Below are positions 1 through 7,333 of a stretch of 64,000 nucleotides of DNA, piece by piece. Source of the DNA: SZUA-444 sp965226565. GTDB taxonomy: Bacteria > Bacillota > Clostridia > Oscillospirales > Ruminococcaceae. The notes under the pieces are model-generated. The model saw only the letters and a list, made by a program, of their open reading frames with translations, had not been told where the DNA came from and did no database searches. The translations under genes and the position numbers were made by a program. The DNA lies in assembly GCA_965226565.1 (NCBI GenBank), contig CBDDDI010000004.1:124001-188000 (forward strand), read 5' to 3'. Numbering within the stretch: the stretch's first letter is position 1; each line of letters opens with the position of its first letter.

Positions 1-877
1 TTACTGATGCACAACACATAAAATATTGTTGACGCAATCTTAATGACTTTCCTTGCATATGATTATCATTTGGATACAAAACTTTTGATATTGATTGTGC
101 CATTGTATTTTGTGTTAAAGCTTGTGAATATTCTCCTTTATTAAATAGATCCATATTAAAACTTGGTGTTTCTGCTTTCCATAATCTTAATACTGATACT
201 CCTTTTGTATCAAATCCTGATACATACATATCATATGGCATTGCTAATACTTTTGTTGTATTTACATGTTTTGTATAAAAATCTCCATCTTGCCAGTATT
301 CATGCAATTCACCATCAAATTTGACTTCTACTGCTCTATCAGCTTTTTTTACTAGCCATGTTTCTCCTCCTGGCAACCAGTTATCTGGCAATTCTGTTTG
401 CCAGCCTTCTTCTATTTTTTGTTTGAATATTCCGTATTCATAGCATATTGAATATCCCATTGCTGCATAGCCTTGTGTTGCTAATCCATCAAGATAACAT
501 GCTGCCAATCTTCCTAGGCCACCATTTCCAAGTCCTGCATCAGGTTCATATTCATAAATTTTTTCTAAATCAAAATCAAAATCCTTTAATGCCTCTTTTG
601 CTATATCTGCCATTTGTAAATTATGTAAATTTGTTTTTAACGAACGTCCCATTAAAAATTCCATTGAAAGATAGTAAACTTGCTTTTTACCATGAGAATG
701 TACGCCATTTACAAAATATCTACGTTTTCTTCTTAGATGTTCCACTATTGCAAGAGACAATGCTTTGTAAATTTGAACTTCAGTTGCTTCATCTGGTGTT
801 ACACTAAAGTTGTTTCTCAATGAATCAATAATAATTTGCTTAAAATCTTGCTTCGTTAAGTTTTTATAATTATTCAA
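1..877 (-). CDS. glgP: Glycogen phosphorylase, N-terminal part (runs off the left edge)
   Basis: Phosphorolysis of alpha-1,4-glucan to glucose-1-phosphate (GT35, PLP enzyme, cytoplasm). Only about 292 N-terminal residues are inside the window; the family is usually about 800 residues, so the catalytic PLP site lies outside. Visible family motifs are YYLSMEFLMGRSL, EYEPDAGLGNGGLGRLAACYLDSL-type sequence (here ending LDGLATQGYAAMGYSI), NWLPGGETW and, at the edge, LRQQYFMCCASV. The start is taken as TTG at 877, because AAAGAGGG lies 7 bases upstream and no in-frame ATG or GTG is present. It is divergent from the phage-type cassette and lies some 10 kb from the glgBCDA operon, with which it should work in glycogen turnover. 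The family assignment is secure. Confidence 0.95.
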   Translation of the reverse strand, partial: MNNYKNLTKQDFKQIIIDSLRNNFSVTPDEATEVQIYKALSLAIVEHLRRKRRYFVNGVHSHGKKQVYYLSMEFLMGRSLKTNLHNLQMADIAKEALKDFDFDLEKIYEYEPDAGLGNGGLGRLAACYLDGLATQGYAAMGYSICYEYGIFKQKIEEGWQTELPDNWLPGGETWLVKKADRAVEVKFDGELHEYWQDGDFYTKHVNTTKVLAMPYDMYVSGFDTKGVSVLRLWKAETPSFNMDLFNKGEYSQALTQNTMAQSISKVLYPNDNHMQGKSLRLRQQYFMCCASV

Positions 878-909
878 TTTGATTCCCTCTTTCTTTGTTT
901 ATCTTTTAC

Positions 910-938
910 ATTATACATTATCGCATTGATTATTTCAA
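910..938 (-). promoter_or_regulatory. Sigma-A promoter of glgP
   Basis: On the minus strand TTGAAA and TATAAT are separated by exactly 17 bases, about 30 bases upstream of the glgP start. Near-consensus vegetative promoter. Confidence 0.75.
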
Positions 939-966
939 CTAAATTGTTATATTTTTATTTATTTTT

Positions 967-995
967 TTTGCATTATTTGCATATAATTGTGCAAA
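967..995 (+). promoter_or_regulatory. Repeated TTTGCA half-sites around a TATAAT, upstream of the phage-type cassette
   Basis: TTTGCA occurs at 967-972 and 976-981, and its complement TGCAAA at 990-995. The last two form an inverted repeat with an 8-base spacer that encloses TATAAT (982-987). No good -35 sequence lies 17 bases upstream of that -10. A regulated promoter with an operator is a reasonable inference; the regulator is unknown and none is encoded in the cassette. Confidence 0.4.
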
Positions 996-1044
996 AAATG
1001 TCCTTTTTTGCCTATAAGTGAAAGGAAAAGAAAGGATGATATAA

Positions 1045-1554
1045 TTGCAAACTTCAAACCAAAAAACAAAACTTAGAGATAGGTTTTGTCATCTGTTTGT
1101 TAAACTGCGTAATGCTGGCGAGGCTGCTTTGAAATGTGGATTTAATGAACAAGATGCTCTTTACGAAGGTATGAAACTTTTAAGTGAGAAAAACACAAAA
1201 CGCCAGATTAATTCTATTTATGAAAAAAATCTACTAAATGGTTCTGTTCGTTCTGGTCTTGAGAGAATTGCTTTTGGAAGCATAAACGATGCTGTTAAAC
1301 TTATGGTTTTAAATGATGATATTTCACCAGATGACATTTTAAAACTTGATTTGTTTAATGTTTCTGAAATCAAAAAAGTTAAAGGTGGTGGTTTGGAAAT
1401 TAAAATTGCAGACCGTTTTAAAGCTCTTGAAAAACTTTGGGAGATCCAAAATACCACTAATGTTAATTCTTCTGCTGAATCTTTCTTAAACGCTTTAGGT
1501 AACTGCTCTGAAAATTCTGATAATATTAAAGGCGATGATATTAATGAAGTTTAA
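1045..1554 (+). CDS. terS: Phage terminase small subunit-like protein
   Basis: A 169-residue protein, the first gene of the phage-type cassette. Small terminases recognise viral DNA and load it onto the large-subunit motor. The N-terminal 60 residues look like the helix-turn-helix region of this family (KLRNAGEAALKCGFNEQDALYEGMKLL), followed by helical and acidic sequence. The assignment rests mainly on length, helical content and position directly before terL, with which it overlaps by 20 bases. The start is TTG at 1045: AAAGGATG lies just upstream, and the ATG at 1036 in that stretch runs into a stop at once. No recognition site (pac/cos) could be identified. Confidence 0.65.
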   Translation: MQTSNQKTKLRDRFCHLFVKLRNAGEAALKCGFNEQDALYEGMKLLSEKNTKRQINSIYEKNLLNGSVRSGLERIAFGSINDAVKLMVLNDDISPDDILKLDLFNVSEIKKVKGGGLEIKIADRFKALEKLWEIQNTTNVNSSAESFLNALGNCSENSDNIKGDDINEV

Positions 1555-2788
1555 AACTTTTTCACAAAAACAAAGACTTGTTCTTTCTTGGTGGTGTAAT
1601 AAGAAATTCTCTAAATATGATGCTATTATTTGCGATGGAGCTGTTAGAAGTGGTAAAACACTTTGTATGTCTCTTTCATTTATCGCTTGGGCTATGACTT
1701 ATTTTGATTCATCATCATTTGCTATTTGTGGTAAAACAATTACTTCTCTTAAACGTAATGTTATTACTCCTTTATTATCTGAACTTTCTTCTTTAGGTTT
1801 CTCTTGCTACGAAAAACTTTCAAAAAATTATATTGACATTTCTTTTAATGGAAATACTAACAGGTTTTACATATTTGGTGGCAAAGATGAATCTAGTGCT
1901 TCTTTAATTCAAGGTATCACATTGTCTGGCATTATGCTTGATGAAGTTGCTTTAATGCCTCGTTCCTTCGTTGAACAAGCTATTGCTAGATGTTCTATTA
2001 CTGGTTCTAAGCTTTGGTTTAACTGTAATCCTGAACATCCTTATCATTGGTTTTATAGAGAATGGATTTTAAAATCTAAACAAAAAAATACTTTGTATCT
2101 TCACTTTACTATGGCTGATAATCCTTCTTTATCTAAAGAAATTAGAAAAAGATATGCTTCTTTATATTCTGATGTCTTTTATGATAGGTTTATTTTAGGT
2201 AAATGGACTGCTGTTACTGGAGTTGTTTATCCTATGTTTGATAAAACTAAACATGTTTTTGATAATCCTCCTCCTTTATCAGAATACGTTGTTTCTTGTG
2301 ATTACGGTACAGTTAATCCTTCTTCATTTGGACTTTGGGGAAAAAATCAAGATAAGTGGTACAGAATTAATGAATATTACTATTCCTCTAGAAAAATTGG
2401 CGTTTTAAGAACTGATGAAGAACATTATTTGGCTCTTGAAAAACTTTGTTCTGGTTTGAAAATTTCTTGCGTTATTGTTGATCCTTCTGCTGCTAGTTTT
2501 ATTGAATGTATTAAAAGACATGGCAAATTTAAAGTTATTCCTGCTAAAAACGATGTTATTAGTGGAATTAGACGTGTTGGTGATATGCTCAAATCTGGTA
2601 GACTTTTCTTTTCAAATTCTTGTGAGGACTCTTTTAGAGAATTTTCACTTTACTGCTGGGACAACAAAGCTGGTGTTGATGCTCCAGTGAAAGAAAATGA
2701 CCACGCTATGGATGATATCAGATATTTTGTTAGCACTTATATGTGTGACAATTATGATGATTTCTTTGTAGCATCTTTGAGGAGGTGA
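1535..2788 (+). CDS. terL: Phage terminase large subunit (PBSX-like, ATPase plus nuclease)
   Basis: DNA-packaging motor that pumps DNA into a prohead through the portal and cuts it. The ATPase domain (about residues 10-230) has Walker A GAVRSGKT (Lys41) and Walker B-like GIMLDEVALM. The C-terminal RNase H-like nuclease carries three acidic positions, in VVSCDYGT, CVIVDPSA and DHAMDDIRYF. At 417 residues it is full length for the PBSX/Terminase_3 group, and all catalytic motifs appear intact, which argues against decay. Start ambiguity: ATG 1535 sits only 2 bases after AAAGG, while ATG 1544 has 11 bases; both overlap terS. The stop TGA lies in the ribosome binding site of the portal gene, so translation is probably coupled. 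Confidence 0.93.
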   Translation: MILMKFKTFSQKQRLVLSWWCNKKFSKYDAIICDGAVRSGKTLCMSLSFIAWAMTYFDSSSFAICGKTITSLKRNVITPLLSELSSLGFSCYEKLSKNYIDISFNGNTNRFYIFGGKDESSASLIQGITLSGIMLDEVALMPRSFVEQAIARCSITGSKLWFNCNPEHPYHWFYREWILKSKQKNTLYLHFTMADNPSLSKEIRKRYASLYSDVFYDRFILGKWTAVTGVVYPMFDKTKHVFDNPPPLSEYVVSCDYGTVNPSSFGLWGKNQDKWYRINEYYYSSRKIGVLRTDEEHYLALEKLCSGLKISCVIVDPSAASFIECIKRHGKFKVIPAKNDVISGIRRVGDMLKSGRLFFSNSCEDSFREFSLYCWDNKAGVDAPVKENDHAMDDIRYFVSTYMCDNYDDFFVASLRR

Positions 2789-2792
2789 ATTT

Positions 2793-3953
2793 GTGGCAAT
2801 TTTTAAAAAAGCTAAGAAAACTCCTGATTTATACGCTGTTCAATCTGAAAGATCTTCTTATTCTGCTAAACAATTTGATGAGTCATTTTCAGATAGTGAA
2901 AATTTGTTATATGAACAGCTAAGAGTCAAAGTTCCTATTATTGATGCTTCTATTAATAAGATTGTTAGACTTTGTGGTAGTTTTAAAGTCAAATCTAGCA
3001 GTAAAAGATATCAAAATGAAATTGATGATTTTATTAACACTGTTAAAGTTGGTGTTTCAGGAAAAAGTTTATATTCTTTTATGGATTGCTACCTTGACTC
3101 ATTACTTACTTATGGAAACGCTATAGGCGAAATAATTATTAATCCTAAAACTGGACAGATTGATGGATTATATAACGCTGACAGCACTATTATTAAACTT
3201 AAACAAGGAGCAAACCCGCTTGAAAGAAAATTTTTAATCAAAGATGATAATAAATTTTCAGAAATAACTTATCCTGATAGGTTATTATATTCAACTCTTA
3301 ATCCAAATCCAAAATGTCCTCAAGGTGTTTCTATTCTGAGAGGCTTACCTTGTATTAGTTCAATTCTTTTAAGGATATATGAATGTATTGGTCAAAATTT
3401 TGAAAGAGTTGGTAATGTTCGTTATGCTGTGACTTATAAACCATCTTCTGATAGTGGAGAAAAAGCTTTTGCTAAAGAACGTGCTTTACAGATTGCAAAA
3501 GAATGGGCTGACGGTATGAATTCTTCTAAAGACGGTCAACTTAAAGACTTTGTTGCTGTTGGTGATGTTGATATTAAAGTCATAGGTTCTGACAGTCCTT
3601 TAATTGATTCTGAAGTACCTGTTAGACAACTTCTTGAACAAATCGTTGCTAAGCTTTCTATTCCTCCTTTCCTTTTAGGACTAAGTTGGAGTACTACTGA
3701 AAGAATGAGTAAACAACAAACAGATATGCTTACAAGTGAACTTGAATTCTACAGAAGATTACTTAATCCAGTTATTTTACAAATAGTAGACACTTTTACA
3801 AAACTTTCAGGAATTGACACTAGAGTTTCTGTTGAATGGGATAATATTAATCTTCAAGATGAATGTGATCTTGCTCAAGCTAGACTAGACAACGCTAAGG
3901 CATCACAAATTGAACAAACTATTAATCAGGAAGGAGAACAAAATGGCAATTGA
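2793..3953 (+). CDS. Phage portal protein
   Basis: Portal proteins form the dodecameric ring at one capsid vertex through which DNA enters. The 386 residues show the usual mix of alpha/beta wing and long helices: DASINKIVRLCGSFKV near the start, LLTYGNAIGEIII in the core, and ILRGLPCISSILLRIYE and EQIVAKLSIPPFLLGLSWSTTERMS further on. This resembles HK97/SPP1-class portals. GTG start at 2793 with a strong GGAGG; the terL stop overlaps that ribosome binding site. The C-terminus overlaps the protease gene by 11 bases. Intact frame and position between terL and protease support the call. Confidence 0.88.
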   Translation: MAIFKKAKKTPDLYAVQSERSSYSAKQFDESFSDSENLLYEQLRVKVPIIDASINKIVRLCGSFKVKSSSKRYQNEIDDFINTVKVGVSGKSLYSFMDCYLDSLLTYGNAIGEIIINPKTGQIDGLYNADSTIIKLKQGANPLERKFLIKDDNKFSEITYPDRLLYSTLNPNPKCPQGVSILRGLPCISSILLRIYECIGQNFERVGNVRYAVTYKPSSDSGEKAFAKERALQIAKEWADGMNSSKDGQLKDFVAVGDVDIKVIGSDSPLIDSEVPVRQLLEQIVAKLSIPPFLLGLSWSTTERMSKQQTDMLTSELEFYRRLLNPVILQIVDTFTKLSGIDTRVSVEWDNINLQDECDLAQARLDNAKASQIEQTINQEGEQNGN

Positions 3954-4827
3954 TGTAAACAACGAGGAACTATCTCTTATTAACAAATTTTCTTGCAAAG
4001 AACTTACTAAAGAAGATGTTTTTTGTTTCTCTATTATTTTATGTGATAACGAAATTGATAGAGATAATGAAAGATTTTCTATTAAAGCTTTAAATGAACT
4101 TGCTGAACTTTTTGTTGGTAAGACTGGCATTTCTGATCATAATCCTAAATCTTGTTCACAGGCTGCAAGAATTTATAAGACTCAAGTTGTTACTGATCCT
4201 TCTAGAAAAACAACTTGTGGAGAAGACTACACTTCTTTAAAAGCTTATGCTTATATGATTAGAACTGATTCTAATAAAGATTTGATTAGTGAAATTCAAG
4301 GTGGCATAAAAAAAGAAGTTAGTGTTGGTTGCAAATTAGATGAACATATTTGTAATATTTGTAAATCTAACATTAAAGTAAACGCTTGTAGACATGTTAA
4401 AGGCAAAACTTATAATAATAAAAAATGCCATGTTATTTTAAATTCTGCAACTGATGCTTATGAATGGTCTTTTGTTGCTATTCCAGCTCAAGTTAATGCT
4501 GGAGTTACAAAACATTTTATTGATGACGAAACAAAAAAGAATAGTTCTTTGTCAGAAAGACAAACTGCTGAATACAAATCTTATAAACAAGAAATAGAAA
4601 CATATAAAGATTCTCTTAAAAAAGAAATTCAAAAACTTTGTTTTATTGTAAATCCTAATTTAGCAAAAGACATTGTTGTTAAATTAACTGAAATGATGTC
4701 TGTTGATGAACTTTGTCAACTTAAAAAAAGTTTGATTTCTTCTACTGAGAATTTTACAGAGGTTCAAACATTTAAGCAAACAAAAAATAAGAAAAAAGAT
4801 AAAAATTATGAAAATTTTAAAATGTAA
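3943..4827 (+). CDS. Prohead maturation protease (HK97-type) with C-terminal helical tail
   Basis: Serine protease that trims capsid and scaffold during head maturation. The track CNDEIDRDNERFS-like start is present as CDNEIDRDNERFS, then GKTGISDHN (candidate His66) and KKEVSVGC (candidate Ser127), as in the S78-like prohead protease family. Residues 135-151 hold a Cys/His cluster (HICNIC..ACRH) seen in many Firmicute phage versions and probably metal-binding. From about residue 200 to the end the sequence is charged and helical, which could act as a scaffold. Start chosen at ATG 3943, after AGGAAGGAG; the open frame extends upstream to 3910 without a better site. Length 294 residues. Confidence 0.85.
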   Translation: MAIDVNNEELSLINKFSCKELTKEDVFCFSIILCDNEIDRDNERFSIKALNELAELFVGKTGISDHNPKSCSQAARIYKTQVVTDPSRKTTCGEDYTSLKAYAYMIRTDSNKDLISEIQGGIKKEVSVGCKLDEHICNICKSNIKVNACRHVKGKTYNNKKCHVILNSATDAYEWSFVAIPAQVNAGVTKHFIDDETKKNSSLSERQTAEYKSYKQEIETYKDSLKKEIQKLCFIVNPNLAKDIVVKLTEMMSVDELCQLKKSLISSTENFTEVQTFKQTKNKKKDKNYENFKM

Positions 4828-4842
4828 ATTTGAAAGGATGTT

Positions 4843-5844
4843 ATGTATATGTACAACACAATTAAATTAGATAAAGGTTTATATAATGTTACATCAAAAA
4901 GTTTTACAGAGGCTCTTACTGATCTAGATAACGATTCTTTATATGAAGAAACTGATTTAAAAGGTCTTGATGCTTTTGAAAGACAATTAAAACGTTTTGA
5001 TATTAAAGTTTCTGGTGAAGATTCAGATTCAGTAGAAAAGTTTTTTGCTACTACAGAATCTGCTGTGCTTTTTCCTGAATTTGTTCGTCGTTGTATTAAA
5101 CAAGGTATGGAAGAGTGTTCAATGCTTGATGATATTGTTGCTGCAACTTCCAAAACAAATGCTGTGGATTATAGAGGATTGACAATTACTAATCCAACAG
5201 TTGAATCAAACAGTGTCGCTGAAAGTGCAGAAATTCCTGTTACAACAATAAAAATGGCTTCAACTTCTACTGCTTTAACTAAATTTGCAAGAAAAGTTTC
5301 TTGTTCTTATGAAACTATTCGTCAACAAAAACTTGATGTTTTCTGTGTTGCTTTAAAAGCTATTGGTGGAGAAATTTCAAAATCTTTAAATGATCTTGCT
5401 ATTAAAACATTAAAAAAAGATGTTACACCTTTAGCTTCTATTGAATTTGAGAAAATTAATTACACAACTGTTACTGGTTTATGGTCTTCTTTTGGTGATG
5501 ATAAACTTACTACTATAGTTCTTTCTCCTTTTAATATGCAAAAACTTCTTGCTGATGAAAATATGAAATATGGTGATAAAGAAATTGCTCAATATGATAA
5601 AGTAACTACTCCTTTTGGTGCTAATATTGTTCAAACTTCTAGTGTAACAGACGATGTTATTCTTGCTATTAATAAAAATAAAGCTCTTGAAATGATTAAT
5701 GGTTCTGACGTTATTATTGACTTTGACAAACTTATCAGCACACAAATGGAAGATATATCTTTCAGCATTACTGCTGGCTTCTGCAAAATACTTCCAGAAG
5801 CAGTTAAAACTCTTGGTATTACTTTTGAAAATCCACAAAGTTAA
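4843..5844 (+). CDS. Major capsid protein (HK97 fold)
   Basis: Structural shell protein of 333 residues. The segment KFFATTESAVLFPEFVRRCIKQGMEE (first part) about residues 65-90 followed by a beta-rich domain (VDYRGLTITNPTVE, EIPVTTIKMAS) is typical of clostridial HK97-type capsid proteins. The first 60 residues are charged and helical and may be a removable delta domain, fitting the protease gene just upstream. ATG at 4843 follows GAAAGGATG. A short terminator-like hairpin directly after the gene may set it apart in expression from the two downstream genes. Intact frame; strong assignment from sequence and order. Confidence 0.87.
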   Translation: MYMYNTIKLDKGLYNVTSKSFTEALTDLDNDSLYEETDLKGLDAFERQLKRFDIKVSGEDSDSVEKFFATTESAVLFPEFVRRCIKQGMEECSMLDDIVAATSKTNAVDYRGLTITNPTVESNSVAESAEIPVTTIKMASTSTALTKFARKVSCSYETIRQQKLDVFCVALKAIGGEISKSLNDLAIKTLKKDVTPLASIEFEKINYTTVTGLWSSFGDDKLTTIVLSPFNMQKLLADENMKYGDKEIAQYDKVTTPFGANIVQTSSVTDDVILAINKNKALEMINGSDVIIDFDKLISTQMEDISFSITAGFCKILPEAVKTLGITFENPQS

Positions 5845-5848
5845 TTTT

Positions 5849-5874
5849 AAAGGGCAGATTTTTCTGTCCTTTTT
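5849..5874 (+). terminator. Terminator-like hairpin between capsid and hub genes
   Basis: AGGGCAGA pairs with TCTGTCCT (one G-U) and is followed by TTTTT, directly before the AAGGAG of the next gene. It may act as a partial terminator, giving more capsid than hub transcript. Confidence 0.6.
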
Positions 5875-5888
5875 AAGGAGTGAACATA

Positions 5889-6308
5889 TTGGATAATATT
5901 AGCGATTTCATACTTGTTAGTGGAATAATTGAAGAAGATAGCAACAACGGATTTTTAACTATTCCTATTGATTCAACTCATAATCTTGCTTGTTCTAATT
6001 TTTCAATATCAAGAAAAAACAACTTTTTTGATTGTGCCACTATAGATCATTCTAGCGTGAATTATATGGAAAAAACAGGTCAACTTAATATATCTGCTAT
6101 AGGAACTATTGATTTAAAAACTAATCCAGAACTTATAACTACATTAAAACAATTTTCATGTAGCAAAGCTCCAATAACTTTAAGTATAAATAATGTTGAA
6201 ATAAACAATATGTATGTTAGCTCATTTAAACTTTCTGTTGACAAAATAGGCGTAAAAAGTATATGTACAATTATATTTTCAGAAGGATTAGGTATAGTTT
6301 ATGAGTAG
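5889..6308 (+). CDS. Putative phage tail-completion-like protein
   Basis: 139 residues, beta-rich. The stretch GQLNISAIGTIDLKTNPELI followed by PITLSINNVEINNMYVSSFKL resembles small phage tail proteins of the P2 gpU type (a tail terminator/completion protein). The resemblance is by eye and weak. In P2, gpU is encoded shortly before the gpD hub, and here too the next gene looks gpD-like, which supports the idea. Start chosen as TTG 5889 because AAGGAG lies 8 bases upstream; an in-frame GTG at 5880 overlaps that site. It overlaps the next gene by 8 bases. It could instead be another virion component. Confidence 0.45.
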   Translation: MDNISDFILVSGIIEEDSNNGFLTIPIDSTHNLACSNFSISRKNNFFDCATIDHSSVNYMEKTGQLNISAIGTIDLKTNPELITTLKQFSCSKAPITLSINNVEINNMYVSSFKLSVDKIGVKSICTIIFSEGLGIVYE

Positions 6309-7254
6309 TATTATTGCTAAATTAAAAATTCATGGACAAACAGAAAGATTAGTTTTAAAAAATTGTGTTTCATTTTCACTTGAAAAAGATCGCTACACAC
6401 CATTTTCAAAATTCTCAGGAAAATTCTTTATAGAAAATGATATTGACGATATTATAGACATTAAAGTTATAATAAATACAAAACTTTTACATTTTGGACC
6501 TATAAAAACTTATCAAATAACTAGCACCTGTGAAGGAAAATATATCACTATTACATCACATGGATTTTCTGAATCACTACTAATTAATAAAGTTGAAATT
6601 GGAGAAAAATCTGAAATAAAATATAATGTTACTTTATCAAATCTTTTAGATGACTATTATTCTCTTCCAAATATAACTTATGAATACTCTCCAGAATCTG
6701 TTGATTATCTTTATATAATAGATCAAACAATTTTATGGAATCTAATTATTTATTTCTCATTAAAAATGGATTGGCGTTATCCTTTTATAACAGAATGTAA
6801 TCGTATAACTTATAATCCAAGATATAATATTCATAATATAATATTAGATTCTAGCAATGCACTTTCTTATTCTTGGGATTATGATTATAAAAAGATTTAT
6901 AGTAATCTACATATGAGAGATATTAATGGAAAATTTGATAATATCGATGACATTAACCAATTTGCTATAGACAGAAACTTCATAGAACATAAATTTGTTG
7001 GTCATGATAAACAATGGCTTGAATTTGAAAATTGTGGTCTTCCTTTAATTATTAATAATTCAATGATAAGATACAAATCATTTTCTGCAGTATATAAAGG
7101 TTATCGCAAAGAGGATTTAGGAAATAAATTTAAATTTATATTTGATAATTCTAGTACTTCTTTATTAGAAATAAACGCTATGAAAGTTTATGGAAGTAGC
7201 AAAGGAATTTTCACAAAACTAACTGCATTTTTTGATCCATATTGTAATTCATAA
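6301..7254 (+). CDS. Putative baseplate hub / late-control D-like protein
   Basis: 317 residues. The N-terminal region (LVLKNCVSFSLEKDRYTPFS, then KVIINTKLLHFGPIKTYQI and TITSHGFSESLL) resembles the beta-barrel hub domains of phage late-control gene D and XkdQ-like proteins, which sit at the tail tip. It then carries Asn/Tyr-rich sequence of unknown role. No lysozyme or LysM domain is visible. It overlaps the previous gene (ATG inside ...TTTATGAG) and is probably translationally coupled, because its own upstream AGAAGGA is far (about 13 bases). Last gene of the cassette, followed by a strong terminator. Family level only; confidence moderate. Confidence 0.5.
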   Translation: MSSIIAKLKIHGQTERLVLKNCVSFSLEKDRYTPFSKFSGKFFIENDIDDIIDIKVIINTKLLHFGPIKTYQITSTCEGKYITITSHGFSESLLINKVEIGEKSEIKYNVTLSNLLDDYYSLPNITYEYSPESVDYLYIIDQTILWNLIIYFSLKMDWRYPFITECNRITYNPRYNIHNIILDSSNALSYSWDYDYKKIYSNLHMRDINGKFDNIDDINQFAIDRNFIEHKFVGHDKQWLEFENCGLPLIINNSMIRYKSFSAVYKGYRKEDLGNKFKFIFDNSSTSLLEINAMKVYGSSKGIFTKLTAFFDPYCNS

Positions 7255-7256
7255 CT

Positions 7257-7310
7257 TAAAAAAGAGGAAACTTATTCTATTACTAGAAGTTTCCTCTTTT
7301 TATTTTTTTA
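7257..7310. terminator. Bidirectional terminator after the phage-type cassette
   Basis: AAAGAGGAAACTT (7261-7273) pairs with AAGTTTCCTCTTT (7287-7299), with T-rich sequence on both strands. It closes the plus-strand cassette and the convergent minus-strand YfhO-type gene. Confidence 0.9.
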
Positions 7311-7333
7311 TATAAATTTTATATAAATATTAA

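Noticed and set aside
448..807. Plus-strand open frame inside glgP
   Set aside because: Antisense shadow of glycogen phosphorylase, whose motifs are clear on the minus strand.
5479..5838. Minus-strand open frame inside the capsid gene
   Set aside because: Low-complexity shadow in an AT-rich gene, with no ribosome binding site.
1045..7254. Intact prophage
   Set aside because: No integrase, repressor, replication, tail tube, tape measure or lysis genes are found, and host genes flank it closely on both sides; no attachment-site repeats could be seen.
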